NCBI RefSeq assembly: GCF_008831285.2
Contig: NC_045143.1
Coordinates: forward strand, 16,530,464 to 16,590,463
DNA length: 60,000 nt
Origin: Nymphaea colorata
Taxonomy: Eukaryota; Streptophyta; Magnoliopsida; Nymphaeales; Nymphaeaceae
Reading direction: 5' to 3'
In this document: piece by piece, positions 22,991 through 36,299 of the stretch
Position numbering within the stretch: position 1 is the stretch's first letter
Layout: every line of letters begins with the position of its first letter
Program-made: the position numbers and the translations under genes
Notes under the pieces: model-generated
What the model was told of the DNA's origin: nothing
The model's database searches: none
What the model saw: only the letters and a program-made list of their open reading frames with translations

Positions 22991-25450
22991 AGAAGAAAAC
23001 AGAAGGCTGAAACTAGACAACCGAAAGCATCATGTGGATGTACGCAACAGTGGATTGTCTTCACAATCTAATGCTTCTCAATTCAAATTGTTTTTACCCC
23101 ATGATTTTCGTTAATGTACAGTTCAGTGTCCGCAGCTTCTGCTATTAATCAGAAAATGAAAGAAAGAAAAAGAGGACAACGAGAAGACTTTCAACAAAAT
23201 GAACCTTACATTTTTCTCTTTTTTGTTGGTCAAAGAGCATTAGCACAGAGAACTAAGGTTGCAAGGGGTTTGGATCTGGCCTGAAAATCTTGTCAACATT
23301 TAGTATACCTGAATGCAACCCTATAGAAACGTCAAACAGATCAAATTCAGACAAGATTATGTTTCTATTACAAGTTCTGATTGACTGGATTACACGAAAT
23401 GGTTTCTAATCCAGACGAAAATAATTCAGATGGGATTGAATTGAGTTTTTAGATATAATCAGATGCAGATGTCCATCATGTTCCCGAAAGAAAGAAATAA
23501 ATAGTAGCTAGGTACTGTCTGAACCAATATTGACACCCATGGGTACTCTTCCAGCCATGAACCGACAGATAGCACTTGGCTTACGTAGAACCGGATCATG
23601 GAACCTCTCACAAGATGCAAAACTAAGCTGCTTCTAAATTTTGACTGCAGGCACCTTGCAGGTACAGGGTCATGAAACTAATTTGGGAAATCATATCAAT
23701 TTTAGGCCTGCAAAAGGATCCTTCATTGCTTTTTCTTGCAATTTTTTTTCAGTAATTAAGGGCTACCCGTTTCATTGAATTAACTATCAAATTATTGGAA
23801 CCTGACTTAACTTGGAAGCCAAAAACTTTATCAAAAATTAATATAGACCTCATTGGCTAAACATATAAACACCATTTGTTGGATTGAGCCAACTTAACAA
23901 ACAAATTAGTTAAATATTTGTGTGCAGATTTTGATCCAAAAAATCGTTTAGTACAATGGGTACCATGCGACTAATGATATCAGAAAAGGGATGGATAATG
24001 AACTCATTTTGGAGAAGAAACATTAGAAGCTTTACTGTACTAGGTGCAAATGCTTAGATAATTAAGACAGAAGGCGTACAAAGAAACAGCCAATATGCTT
24101 CTCTTTCCAGTTTGGCAACTGAAAGCGCTTGGAAAGTCAGCCACTGGTCGGAGTAGAGCAATATTAAATATTTATATAAATGTCATTTTTGCAGTTTCTA
24201 GATTTTTTTTTTTTTTAAGGAATTAGCCCATACGTTGTGTAATCATGCATCTAGTAAACTGGTAAGGATATTTCAGCCCAACCCCAATATTTTCACTTCA
24301 AAAAACGGAAAAGAAAGAAAATATTCTTTAGTGCTTGTGTCTTTGAAATAATTTTCCTTCGGTAATGCAATACCCAACATTTAGTTAAAATCAATTGAAA
24401 AAATAACTTTAAAAAATGAGTCGCCTTATCGAAAGCCTCTCCGCGATCGATTCTAAAAGTCAATTTGCCGCGTGTAACTTTTAAAGTTGATTCCTGTTTC
24501 TTTTTTTTTTCTTTTTTTTTGTCTTAAAGTGTGGTGATCACTCGTATGACGATATTTGTACGGCCAATTATACCAATCCAGGTTACTCAATGTGAGGAGG
24601 AGCTAAAAAACTTTGATGAAAGGAGTTAAATTAAAGTTAAGTTTTTAAATTTTGATAAGAACTGAAATGTCATTTTATATATATATATATATATAAGACA
24701 ATTGAAATTTTCTAAAATGTACTTGTAAATTTTAAAAAAAAAAATTGAAGAGGGTACAACCCAGCGACCCGCCCTTGGTCCTTAAAGCAATGTTACAAGT
24801 GGGTTGGACGTTGTTGGTGTCATTTTCTATTCAAGATACTGAATTAAATTCAAACTCGACCTCAAATATTTATGTTGATCCGCACTTGTTTTGGACCCTA
24901 CGACAAATTTTGCATAATATATCTGAGGTTCAAAGAGTGTGTGTGTATGATCTTTGGATTTCTCAGCATGAATTTGGATGGTGAAATCCAGTCTTCTTGC
25001 AGCACACATCAAATATATAATGATGCATTGCATGGGGTAGCCGCCGTGATTGGACGAAGGTTGAAAATGACCAGAGGATTTCACTTTGTATATATACAAG
25101 ACAGACATTGTTGGAAAGTAGTGACTCCATTTTGGAACTAAGGTTAGTCATATTTTTTACTCCTTATGCTGCACCTGATGAACTCGATAATCACATCCAG
25201 AACATTAAAATGGTCTTTATTAGTAATCCATAGTTTCACCGGGACCGGAATGGTGTTTAGAGTCCGCAAGTCTTCTGTCATGATCAGCTTGTTGGGGGCA
25301 TGACGGTTGCATAAAATCTCCACCGCTTATCCGCGTACATCGGGGATGACTGCGATGACCGTGGACTCGCGGTTCGGTTCCTACCGAAAGGGAACATGCG
25401 GTGGGGATTGAGGGCCACCGCTGGGTTGGTTGGGATTCAAAATGACCAGA
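22991..25450. other. Spacer between NPF copies B and C
   Basis: AT-rich, with a (TA)n run near 24678-24695 and an AT-rich dispersed repeat (24595-24785). ORFs around 24745-25150 overlap on both strands and show no recognisable domain. A GC-richer patch at 25300-25440 is unexplained. Confidence 0.5.
24595..24785 (+). repeat. AT-rich dispersed repeat, copy 2
   Basis: It opens with GAGGAGGAGCTAAAAAACTTT and an AT-rich body with a (TA)n core. It closes with AATTGAAGAGGGTACAACCC and CCGCCCTTGG. The layout parallels the copies at 19546 and 58950. No ORF of note. Confidence 0.45.
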
Positions 25451-25459
25451 ATCTGAAAT

Positions 25460-26099
25460 AAGAACACCACCCCCCTCCTCTCGTGCTCATTGCCCGGGGT
25501 CCTCTCCGCTCTGCCACCATCTCCGTCGACCCACCGGCTCCTCTCGACCTCCTCTGGCACGACGCCTTCCCTTGCAGTTTCTTCAAGGTACGTCTCCTAT
25601 GTCAGAGAGAATGAGAGCGAAGAGTCCCCAAAACCTTCCGCCGTTTGTTTAGGAGAGTTGTTGCAGAAACACGTACAAAGAATCGACGTCGTCCTGATTC
25701 ATTACATTTGCCGGAATTGCAGAAAGATTGCTTTCTCAGAGAAACTATATAGAGATATAGATATGCCATCGTTTTGAATTGGATTAAAACCTCTAAATTG
25801 AAGGAGGTCTCGAGTTAAATGCCCACTGTGTTGTGGTCTTATACTTACGTATCGATGTTCTTTTCGTATGAGTATTGCCCCCGCATGTTGAGCATAGAAT
25901 TGCATTGCCAACTCTGCACACAGTCTTGGCAACAAGTGACCCCTAGGGCATGTGATCTCTTGGACGGGAAATGGTTCTTGACATTTCCATTAATGCCATT
26001 TTTTTACCAGGATGAATTAGAATCGTTTGGTCGGACTTCCAGAAGTTAACGGAAGACTCTGTTGATTCACAGAAAATGCTTTTCTTTTGAATTCAGAGA
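25460..26099 (+). other. Leader exon and probable leader intron of NPF copy C
   Basis: A CT-rich, GC-richer leader (about 25460-25587) ends at the donor GTACGT (25588). A good acceptor, TTGAATTCAG (AG at 26095-26096), precedes the first ATG by three bases. The intron would be 509 nt. The layout mirrors that proposed for copy B, which supports a shared ancestral leader intron. Confidence 0.5.
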
Positions 26100-29000
26100 A
26101 TGAAGGAGACCAAAGGGATGGAGGCCATGGAGATTGGAGGAGAAGGTGGAGGCCACAACAGGCAGGTGGATGATGGATCTGTTGATTACAGGGGAAGGGC
26201 AGCTTTGAGAGCATCCACTGGAGGTTGGCAGGCTGCTTTCTTCATCATAGGTGAACATTTGACTTCTTCTTTTTCTGTTTCATATATGGCTATTATTAGG
26301 TATGTCACAAGCAGTATCCGACCCCATAGAAGCGAAATTTAGAGATCCTACGTATGTGGATCGGATTACAAGTATAGTCCTACCAAAAGGCAAACCTAAT
26401 CCCAAAATGGTCATGATTAGGCACAGACCGATGATCTTGGTCTGCCGCAGACCTGAACCAGACGCTGCTCGACTCTTATCTGGTTGAGTTTGCAACTTTC
26501 AGCCTGGGCCGGATTCTCTATAGCTAGAAGCAATGAGGCACCTGGAATGAAGTTTTGTTTCTCTAACACGTCCATTTCTTACTTGCTGTCTTTTTTATCT
26601 TGTGAAATGAAGTAATGGAGTTCGCGGAAAGGCTTTGCTACTTTGGCATCATATCGAACCTCTTAGTGTACCTGATGACAGTACTCAAACAAGATGTGAA
26701 AACAGCGGCCAAGGCTGTGCATGAATTCATTGGAGTTAGCACGGTGACGCCTCTGCTTGGCGGATTCTTGTCCGATTCATACACGGGCACCTTCCGAATG
26801 ATCATGTTCTCCTCCATCCTTTACCTACTTGTACGTTCTTCTATCCATACATCCTTTTGTTTTTCTAACTCGTTAATCTCTCATAAACAAAGAATGCATG
26901 TGGTTCGAGATATCTCGGGTTTAGCTCTTACGAAGCAACTTTCTAATTCACTGTTTGGGAGCGTTGCCCTCAGCAGGAGATATATATAGGTTGCACTTTG
27001 CATGGATTGACGCACATGATTTCCAAATCAGTATGGAGTTGCAAAACGCACAAACGGCTGTCTGACTTTGGCAAGGAATGCCATTCTCCTGCAATGTATT
27101 GAAAAAGAAAAATGATGGGGTTCATTGGTGGGGGGAGATCACTTTTTCCCCTTCAGTATTATTGCTGTTAGATCCTTTTTCCAAGCAACTACCGCGGTTT
27201 TGGAACAGACTCATGTGTGCTGAAACTGAACGGGCATTGAAAATGATTTATATGATTTCAGGCGCAACAATATGTGTGAAAATTCAAAGTGCAAATAGTC
27301 ATTTTGAACTCGATAGGGAAAAAATTAGATGCACATAATTAGCAGTTGTGCAATTTTGAACTTGAAAATGGTTTTGATTCTTTGTCGTTGGCGGTGATAA
27401 TTGGAGCAGGGACTGGGCCTACTGACTGCGTCACAGATCGTGCCCTCCTTTAAGCCTCCAACTTGCGTGGGCAATTCCTGCAGCGGATCTCTGGAGCAAC
27501 ACAAGACTGTGTTCTTCATTGCACTGTACCTCGTATCTATAGCAGCAGGATGGCAAAAGCCCTCGCTAGAGAGCTTTGGTGCTGACCAGTTTGATGACAA
27601 TGACTGCGTTGAGAGGAGGAAGAAGATCTCCTTCTTCAACTGGTGGTTCTTTGGGGCATGCAGTGGAGTCGTCTTCGGTGTCACTGCAGTACTCTCTGTA
27701 ACAGGCCATTTTGGTTGGGGTGCAGGGTATGCTGTGCCGACTGTCTGCTTGGGCCTCGCCCTTGCGCTCTTGGTTATTGGGTGCCCTTACTATAGGTACA
27801 GGATACCCCAAGGGAGCCCACTGACTCCCATATTGCAGGTTTTTGTTGCAGCCACGGCCAAGAAGAACCTGCCCCAACCTTCTGATCCTTCCGAGCTCTA
27901 TGAATTTGTGGAACCGGGGAGGAGCCGCCTGCCTCACACGTCCAGAATGAGGTAAGACGGACAAGAACCCTGCAACTCTTCCCCTTACCAGAAAACACAC
28001 ACTGTCCTTCATTTCCCTTCCACTTTCATGCCGCGTTGTTAGATTTTCCAGGAACTAATTTAAATTCGAACAGAAGAGGTCAGGGAGATGCATGAAAATA
28101 TTTCATCCAAAATGCCACAAGAAACATAAGAAATTTCCTAATGAGTTTGTTCAACATGTTGGACCATGATGAGTCCCTCTTGTATGGCTCCATAACTCGA
28201 AAGATAAAAAAAAATCCGCGTATTGCTTATCCGAAGCTTTTAGATTCAAAGGAATGCGCACCTGCTGCTTCTGCTTCTCTTCCACCTCCTCTATTGCTTG
28301 TATAACTGAGGGTGCGCTGCCATCAATTGACAGCTTTCTTGACAAGGCAGCCATCAGAGATCAAGTTGAAACACAAGAAATGAAGAAGGGAAGCGAAGAC
28401 CCAATCTGTGTAAATTACAACCCATGGAGGCTAGCGACAGTGACTCAGGTGGAGGAGACCAAGCAGCTGATATCTATGATCCCCATCTGGTTCGCCGTCC
28501 TCATCTACGGTGCCGCTGTCTCGCAGGGTGACACATTTTTCATCAAGCAGGGCTTTGTCATGGACAGACATATAACCCCCAGCATCGAGGTCCCCGCCGG
28601 CTCCGTCATCACCATCACCACTCTTTCCATAGTCATCTTCGTCAGCCTATATGACCGGCTCATCGTCCCCGTCCTCCGGCGGCTCACCGGCAACGAGAGG
28701 GGCATCACCATCCTTCAAAGAATAGGCATCGGCATGTTCCTCTCCATCGCCTTCTTAGTAGCTGCTGCTCTTGTAGAAAAGAAGCGCAAAGATTCTCCTG
28801 AAATCATCAGTTTCCTCTGGCTGTGCCCCCAACTCATCCTCAATGCTGTCTGTGAAATCTTCGCCTTCGTGGGCCTACAGGAGTTCTTCTATGGGCAGGT
28901 GCCTCGCAACATGAAGAGCCTGGGCATTGCCATCTACCTCAGCGTGTTTGGCGTTTCAAACCTGCTTAACAGCTTCTTTATAAGCGCTGTTGATTTCTTG

Positions 29001-29207
29001 ACGACTAGAGGAGGACAGACCGGCTGGTTCGCCGAGGATCTCAACAAGAGCAAGCTCGACTACTTCTACTGGTTGTTGGCTTTCTTAAGTGCTGTGAATC
29101 TCTGTGTTTTCGTGGTCTTTGCCAGGAGGTACTCTTACAAGCGTGTGGAGGGGCCTCTAAATGGTGTTGTTGTTGATCTGCCTGATGGTGACGAAGATGG
29201 ACATTAG
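26100..29207 (+). CDS. NPF5.6-like: NRT1/PTR family transporter, copy C (NPF5.6/5.7-like), 594 aa
   Basis: Four exons: 26100-26250, 26613-26830, 27410-27951, 28334-29207 (1785 nt including TAG), GT-AG throughout and in frame. ExxER is at residues 53-57 (EFAER). The rest follows the NPF5 pattern: SLESFGADQFDDND, SFFNWWFFGACSG, PWRLATVTQVEETKQL, GNERGITILQRIG, FVGLQEFFYGQVP. Two in-frame starts are possible. The ATG at 26127 (Met10, context GCCATGGAG) aligns with the start of copy B, whereas the upstream ATG adds nine residues. The usually conserved GGH before KPSLESFG is GWQ here (Trp171-Gln172). The junction residue before FLDKAA is Ser rather than the Arg of copies A and B. It is closest to copy B, implying a later duplication. 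Nothing suggests it is broken. Confidence 0.92.
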
Positions 29208-30183
29208 CTATCCGCAATCTAGCTAAAGAAACCCAACTCTGTACTATTGCTTAAAGATTCTGTCTGCTGGTTGACAGATTTAATGGCAAAGCCTCTGTAA
29301 AAACCAGTGTGCGCTTCCCCTTAAACTGATTCAATGTGTTCACCTTCCTTTCCGCCAAAGCAAAAAATGAAACTGCATACTGCCATATATGTGGCTGCCA
29401 TCTGGAGGCCATTATCCTACCATATATGGTTCCCGCACAAGAATTTTATCAGGTACATATCTGTTCGCGTTTCTGTAATAGGCACACGATCAGGGTCAAG
29501 AATCAGCCGGACATCTTCAAGTGATGAGCGAGCGAGGCCTGCATCCCTGGATAATGGATATAAGGGCCATGGCATTGGAAAGTTTTCTTTGCAATGTCTT
29601 ATGAGTTCTTCAAGTTGCATCCTTGTTGTCCTTTTTGGGATTTTAGTTGGTTTTCTCTCCCCATCTTCCTTTCGATATTATTAGCATTGTTAGTCTCTCA
29701 TCGAAGCGAATCAATTTCGAAGTCCCATTGCGATATCTCCCCTCCCTTTGGAATCTCTAAAATTTCTTAGCAACTCACTGATGCTGGAGCAGACATGTAT
29801 GAAACATAAATAATCGGCTGCGGGGCGGTTTGCCAAATGGTTGAATATGTTAGGTTCCGTTCTCACTGGGATTAACCATGCAATTAATGGAACAAGAGAC
29901 AACTTGGATCTTGTTTCACGATTTTCTCTCCCAAGACTTTAATCATGGGGCCAATGATTTGGTAACATTTCTGAGAGGGTTGGCCAGCGACTATCCCTGA
30001 GAATGGCATGAGCTAACTTTTGCGTCCGTTATTGCTAATGTCTAAAGAGAGCATTGGATCCCCTCTCTTCCTGATAAGAGGCCAATGTGCATTCAAGGAC
30101 CTTGTGTCATCTGGCGGTGCAGGTCCACAAATGCACCATGTTCTTCATTGAATCCTTCGATTGAGATAGAAATAGAGTAAGAG

Positions 30184-30275
30184 TAAGGTGAGAGAGAGAT
30201 AGAGAGAGAGAGAGAGGACAATTTTACGTGGTTTCGGCTACTAGATGCCTACAACCACGATCTGAGTGATCGATC
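30184..30275. repeat. (GA)n tract with a retrotransposon-like motif
   Basis: A (GA)n tract is followed by TTTTACGTGGTTTCGGCTAC and TGCCTACAACCACGATCTGA. A sequence of this form (ACGTGGTTCGGC...GCCTACATCCACG) is, from memory, frequent in plant repeats near LTR or TIR ends. No element boundaries were found. Confidence 0.35.
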
Positions 30276-32889
30276 TTCACTTGATACAATACCTCTACAT
30301 ACAGCAAAGGCTAAAAGCATTAAGCCAAATAAGAGTACAACAGTCGTCTAGAATAAAGAAAACGTTTGTTCAACGTTCGAAAACTGATTGATGCTTCTTC
30401 CTTATTCATTCAATCAATGAATAAGGCAATCGATCTCTCAACGGCCATTTTATTTTTATCATATCTGCAACTCGTGAGGCACCGTATTCTTCATTGGTCA
30501 TAAGGACTATGAAATAGTTAAATCTCACTATCTTCGTGGCAGACACACATTTTCTGAAATCATTATATTTGTCTTTTAATTTGGTGCCAGGTGCAAATAA
30601 CGAGATGAACAGCTGGAGGCCTTGTTGGCTAGCTGTTGAATCCCTTCTTTTTAGTTGATGATAGTCTTCATCATACTCATGCGTATAAGAAAAACGAAGG
30701 CAAATAATAGAAGAGAAGGTGATCATGATTCTCCGATAATAATTCTATGACTGATGTTGCGGGATGTTTCTGTAATTTTCCCCAAGGAACGCAGACATTT
30801 CGCACCTAAAGGCCCAAATATTTCTTCCTGCTTTTTTTTATTTCTTGGGAAAGCAAGAAGACTGCCCTTATTTATAACACTGTGCACTGCAGTAAGGAAT
30901 CCCCTTCATCGGGCTGAGCCACCTGAATGTTTCACTTCACTTGTATTCTACGTGCGTTTACACAGGAAAAGACCAGTTTTCATTATGACCCTGCATGATG
31001 TCCACATGCTTTTGGCTTGTTAGCTTGTTGGTGAACAAAATAAAAGATTAAGAATGCTACTCTTGCATCTTATTCCGCAGAAAACGACCAGGTTTTGGCA
31101 TTATACATGAACCATACAAAGGGAAAAGAATAAAATGATGGAAACCTTTAAAATAATTCGAAGAATAACCATTGAAATTTAAGTACTTATCTCGGAAGTT
31201 TGCTATCTTGGTAGGCCCTATGTCGTCATCTTTCTGCATCCAAATCCCCCCAAAAAATGAATTTTTCTTCTCAAGATGGCATGCGACATTATTGTAGGAG
31301 AAGTAAGCTGGAACGCATTAATAAATATAAGCCAGAAAGCGGACAATGTGGAACAACCTCCAATATGCCCAACAAGTAGTGGGCCTCATAACTCCTCTTG
31401 AAGCCATTAATCCTGCATGCCACCAATATCTCTCGTTCAATATATATAGACGAAAGAGAGGAGGGGGAAAAAAAGACTACTTCCAATGAATTAGTGAATA
31501 TATAACTGTTCGTCACATTTGCTTCGCAGTAATTTTGATGAGGACAATGTGAAGAACTGGAACCGTTTGGGCTGCCAAGGAGAGATTTTGGAAGCAGAGG
31601 CGTCCCACTTTCTTTAGCATATGCAGAAGACAATACAAGGAACCAGAAACGCAAGGCAACGCAAGTTGAAGAAAGTAAAAGTTCAGTTCTCTGGGCTGAC
31701 CTCTGTGGCATAATCTGGTGGATCCCTGCCTAAGGCCAACTTTCCTTTACCCATAAAGCAAAAAAGATTCAAATATGGCGTCTACTCTCCCAAGTATGAA
31801 CCGAATCGGGCAGAGCCAATTCAGCTGAATCGGTTGTCAACTGGCTAAAATTATTTTAAAAGATCATTTCCTAAAAAACGGAAAATATTTGTAGTAGAAT
31901 AGTTTCAAAAATAAAAACCTCCAAAGTACCTCAAAAGATTGTTAAAAGTTGACATGCTGCGCTTTTGAATGAGACACACAAACAAATCAGTTTGACAATG
32001 ATTTAACACTGGTACGAACTCTTCGGATTCAGGATTTGCCCTAGTTAGCAAAGAATATCATCTGAACTTAGCAACTTCAACAGTTATAACCATCTAATCG
32101 ACCATAGTACTTTCTCTACTTAATTACCTTCTGCAAAAAGCACGTTGGCTACTTAAATTTGAAAGTCTTTTATGCTACAGGCTAATGAAGAGTCAGAAAT
32201 TGAGTTAAAAGCAAAAGATCGAATGAGTGCGCTTGTCACTCAGCAACAGCTGATCAACTCTGTAACCAACTCTGCAACCCATTTATATATTTCCGGAGAC
32301 TATGGTACCATTTCATGCATAAACAATGTGATGTCCTCTCAAATTAAAAAGCTACCTCACCGCGTTATTTAAGATCTAGCTAGAACGAGATCTTGGGTTC
32401 TTTTTTTCTCTTTTTGCCTTTCGAAATTGTGCGATTTGTTCCTTTGTCGGGATCACCAAAATTTGGGTGTCTTCTATCTCCAGCCATTGCGTGGAATATC
32501 GGCACACTGTAGGCGAGTTTTTGTGAAACAGAAGCAAGCATGTAGATTAATTATTTACGGACCGTCACGGTCACGGAGGCTCCTAAAGCCAAGCTTGTTT
32601 CTCGAGAGCACATGCAGTCTGAAAGTGAAGGACTGCAAACTAAACTTCTCTTGCAAAAAACAACATGAGTTTAAAATGTACTGTGTTTATATAGGCAAAG
32701 CTTGCTTCTCGATTCCGTGTCATATTGACTAGCTTCCATTCACCCACCCCCTTCCCTTTAACAGCATAAAACCTGCAGACCAAAGTTGTTGCTGACACCG
32801 GTTACAGTAACAAAGCAACATATCTCAGAGTCATCACTCATTCTATTACCCGGTTTACTGTGGAGTGCTATGTAAAAACGAGCCATACA

Positions 32890-32926
<37 letters not shown>
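32890..32926. repeat. (AT)n microsatellite
   Basis: About 18 uninterrupted AT dinucleotides. No function suggested. Confidence 0.95.
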
Positions 32927-32929
<3 letters not shown>

Positions 32930-35900
32930 AGAGTTTCTGTGGGCAAAGCATTGTCTAGTCATTTTTAGCCACATGATGGTGGAAATTTGTTAGACTTATA
33001 GAATCTAGTTTAGATGGTATCTTCCGTACCACTTTTGGGCAGCAAAATAAAAGATAATCTTTCCTTGTCTAGTCCGGACTTTAGCGGACAGTTGGTGGAC
33101 ACCCCCAGCCCCGAAAATAATAAGCCGAGATGATCGGTCCACTCCAGAAAATACGAGACACAGATACTAACTGACCACTCGATTCCATCATATTTCAGCT
33201 TTCCTTAGTCTATTTTAATATGAACCAACGGCAAGTTCATCATGATCTAACCCTAAAGAGGCCGTTCAGTAGCGTTCTGTTGCTGTTGTCCGATCTATCT
33301 AGCAGAACGATAAAACAATATTTTTATGTTTGTGTTACTCAGGTTGTAACGCGCATTTCTACAAACAGTTACCGGATTCTGCCACCAAAATAAATATGTG
33401 ATTAGAAAGCCAATTGCAAGATTGGGTGGTGGAAGTGGCTTCTGAAGCTGGGTACTTTTGTCGGGGGCAAACTCCATGAAAGGTGAGCTTGGTTCGGCCA
33501 CCAGGCTCAAAGCAATATACTTGGAGTGAGCGCCGAGTTGCTTAGCTCCTTTATCAGAACCGGCGTCGCATGCCAGACCAGATTGACACCAAGGTCCCTT
33601 TGTTTTTCTCTTTCTCCTGGCAAAGCTGACTGAGCGGGCCCAGTACTGCGGGATTGGAAGCGGAGATTCCTCGGCTTCCTCCTCCGCCTCTGAGTGACCG
33701 CCATGCAGCTTAATCATTGTTTACAGAACGTCTTAGGCTTCACTATGGCGATGATCATCCATTGGAACGTTCCCTTGCAGCTTTATGATTGATTGCAGAT
33801 GATTTAGCTGTCACTAAACCAAACAACCATGCAGCTTAATCAATGATTGCTTTTGCTTTTCCTTTTCTTAACTCGAACCATGAGTAAACTGGTGAGGATG
33901 TACCCCGAGATGTGCTATTTGTTGTTCCAAGTTGGTGCTATATTTGTTTGCGGTGCAACTCTGGCGTCGCACTTTCGCGGCACGATCTTAAACATGCTCT
34001 TTAGTTCTTCCCACACCAGCTAGCTTGCTCAAGCTGTGTTCTACAATGGCTAGGAAAAATCATAATGTTTGTGTTTGATTTTATTGAAGAAACTGATGAA
34101 AAACTTGTCGATTCAAAAGATTTGTGGGTAGAGAAGAAAAATTTTGTAGCAATAATTGGCCCCTACATAGAATTCAAAAATATGTAGGACCAAGTCAGCT
34201 CATAACCCCACAAATGAATTGTTTTGGCAAGCAATCAAATAAAAACCCAATCGGATTCAGATATCAGATATGACTTTAAATAAATGTCTTGTACTTTTTT
34301 GTCTATAATATGGTTTATTCGATTTAAAAATCGGACACGGATTTGTATGTTAACTTAAAAATTTGATTCAAATTATGAATTTGTATTTCAAATTTGGATA
34401 TAGTATACATTTTTCTTCACCCAAATTTGATTATAAATTTAAATCTAAATATATGGATATTCGAAAAGGCAGATATGTTAAAGTATACATCTGAATTTGA
34501 ATCCCATGACATTTCTACAAATAGCATATGTGAATCAAAAGTAGGCGTTGAGGTTCCATTGAAGTATTCCATTGTTCATATATGCATAAACATGATTTGG
34601 TAGCTCCCAAAGTTTCCATCGCTAATTATGCAAAAATAGGTGCTGTTTTGGAAATATTTCTCTTAAGCTGTTTGAAAGCCCTGGTAAAATAGTTTTAGCA
34701 AACCTTGAAGGTAAGATCCGTGATTGGAAATCCTCACAAGAAGCAGCAATAATGGCCGGCGCGCGGAAACCACACCAGGCGAGATGGATAAATAGAGAGA
34801 CCCTCGTGAATCCTTCACGGCCGTCAAGTGTTTTAGAGAAGGGGAGAAACCCTCGAACCTCGATGGGTACTGAGGGTTTTGGAGAGACCAACAACAAACA
34901 CTCGATGGCTTCGAGGGTTTTGGAGAGGACTCTTAAACCCTTGACAGGCGTGCCGAGGGTTGGTGAGAGAGAAAGACGGATAGACTCGCCGTAGAGAAAT
35001 CCGGTAATTATCCAAACGAGAGCGGACAGAGACTTCAGAGATTCGCCGGCTTATATAGAGGGACCGACTCAATCGCCAACAGAGAGGAAAATGGTAGAGC
35101 GTGAGAAAGGAAGGAAAAGAAAAGGAGAGGAAATGAAAAAGATCCAGTTAGGTTGGCACCAAACGGCGTCTTTGAAAACTATGTGCTTACTTCAAAAACG
35201 TTGAATCTAAAAATCTTGTCCAAATCTAAAACCTGAGGCAATCGATCAATCTTAGTCTTATTACTTGACAGAAAGCAATTACTTGGGCAGATCGGCTCGC
35301 TTTTAAGCGATAAGCATATAGATATCTCAGTTTCCGTCGTCTCAAACAAGCCAACTTTGTTGGTAGTGAATACTTATTTAAGTTATTGTAATTATTTATA
35401 TCATTTTACCCATAAAACTGACTTCCTTTCCCCCCAACCTTGAGAAGAAAAAATTAATATTATGTCAGTTTCTGACGTCCACCATCACCTATCAATCCAA
35501 TCTACCAATCACGTCAACGTAGACCAGGAGTATGGCATGCCACCAAGTTGCAGAGGCCAGGTCTCCAAATTATTTTCAAAAGCCTGGCTCTTTACCAAAA
35601 TCACAAAAAAGAGACTAATTTTTCTTTTTCAAACTTGCCCAAGCTGAGGATGATCAATGGCAACGAAGGAAAAAACTCTTTTTTTTCATAAAAATGAGAA
35701 AAGAAAAAAAGGAACCCGCTTGAGAGCAGACCACGACAAAGAATGGCGTTTCACATGTTTCAAAACGATAACATTTAACGGGAACTTCTCATTCGACTGT
35801 TGTCATGGAAAGCGAGATTCGTATCAGAAAAAAAGTTGGGAAGCGGAATTCTACGATTTACTGAAATTCTTTTTTGTATCTAAAAAAATTAATGAGAAAG

Positions 35901-36299
35901 TACCTTTCATTTGAAATGATAGATTGTATGTGCCAAGTTTACGTGAGATGAGGAGGGGTGGAGGGATTTTTGTGAGGTTCGGTGGGGGAGAGCGGTGGCT
36001 GCAGCCAGTAATTCTTTTCAGGCAGCTTTAAAGCAAAAGGGTAATGAGTGGGGAGGGAGAAGCGAAGACTGAAAGCAGTCAAAAATGTACAGCCCCGATG
36101 GAGAAGACAACCGCTTGGGGAGGTAGGGAAGAGCCCTTTCCCGTGTAGTTCTTCGATGATTTAATAAAATTTATTTTCGTTTCTTAATGCTAAATAACGT
36201 CCTATTAAGTTTTTTGGTAGATGGAATAACATAGTTTATTTTGTAAGCTACTGTGCTAGGAAAGGGAAGAAACCTCATGACCGGTAAATTCCGGTTTTT

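Larger units (their letters stand above)
29208..36290. other. Intergenic tract between the NPF array and the BELL gene
   Basis: Seven kilobases without a recognisable gene. It contains a (GA)n tract joined to a repeat-like motif (30184-30275), an (AT)n run at 32890-32926, and a stretch at about 34250-34500 with repeated GGAT/TTTGAAT-type words. At 34840-34970 the motif GAGGGTTTTGGAGAG recurs. ORFs of 60-140 codons are present on both strands but have no family motif. Confidence 0.5.

Noticed and set aside
33295-33717. Minus-strand ORF of 140 codons in the intergenic tract
   Set aside because: Long for the region but with no known domain, no splice or promoter context, and another minus-strand ORF overlapping it in a different frame.
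34840-34970. Recurring GAGGGTTTTGGAGAG motif
   Set aside because: Too few and too irregular copies to call a repeat array. Probably transposon-derived or chance.
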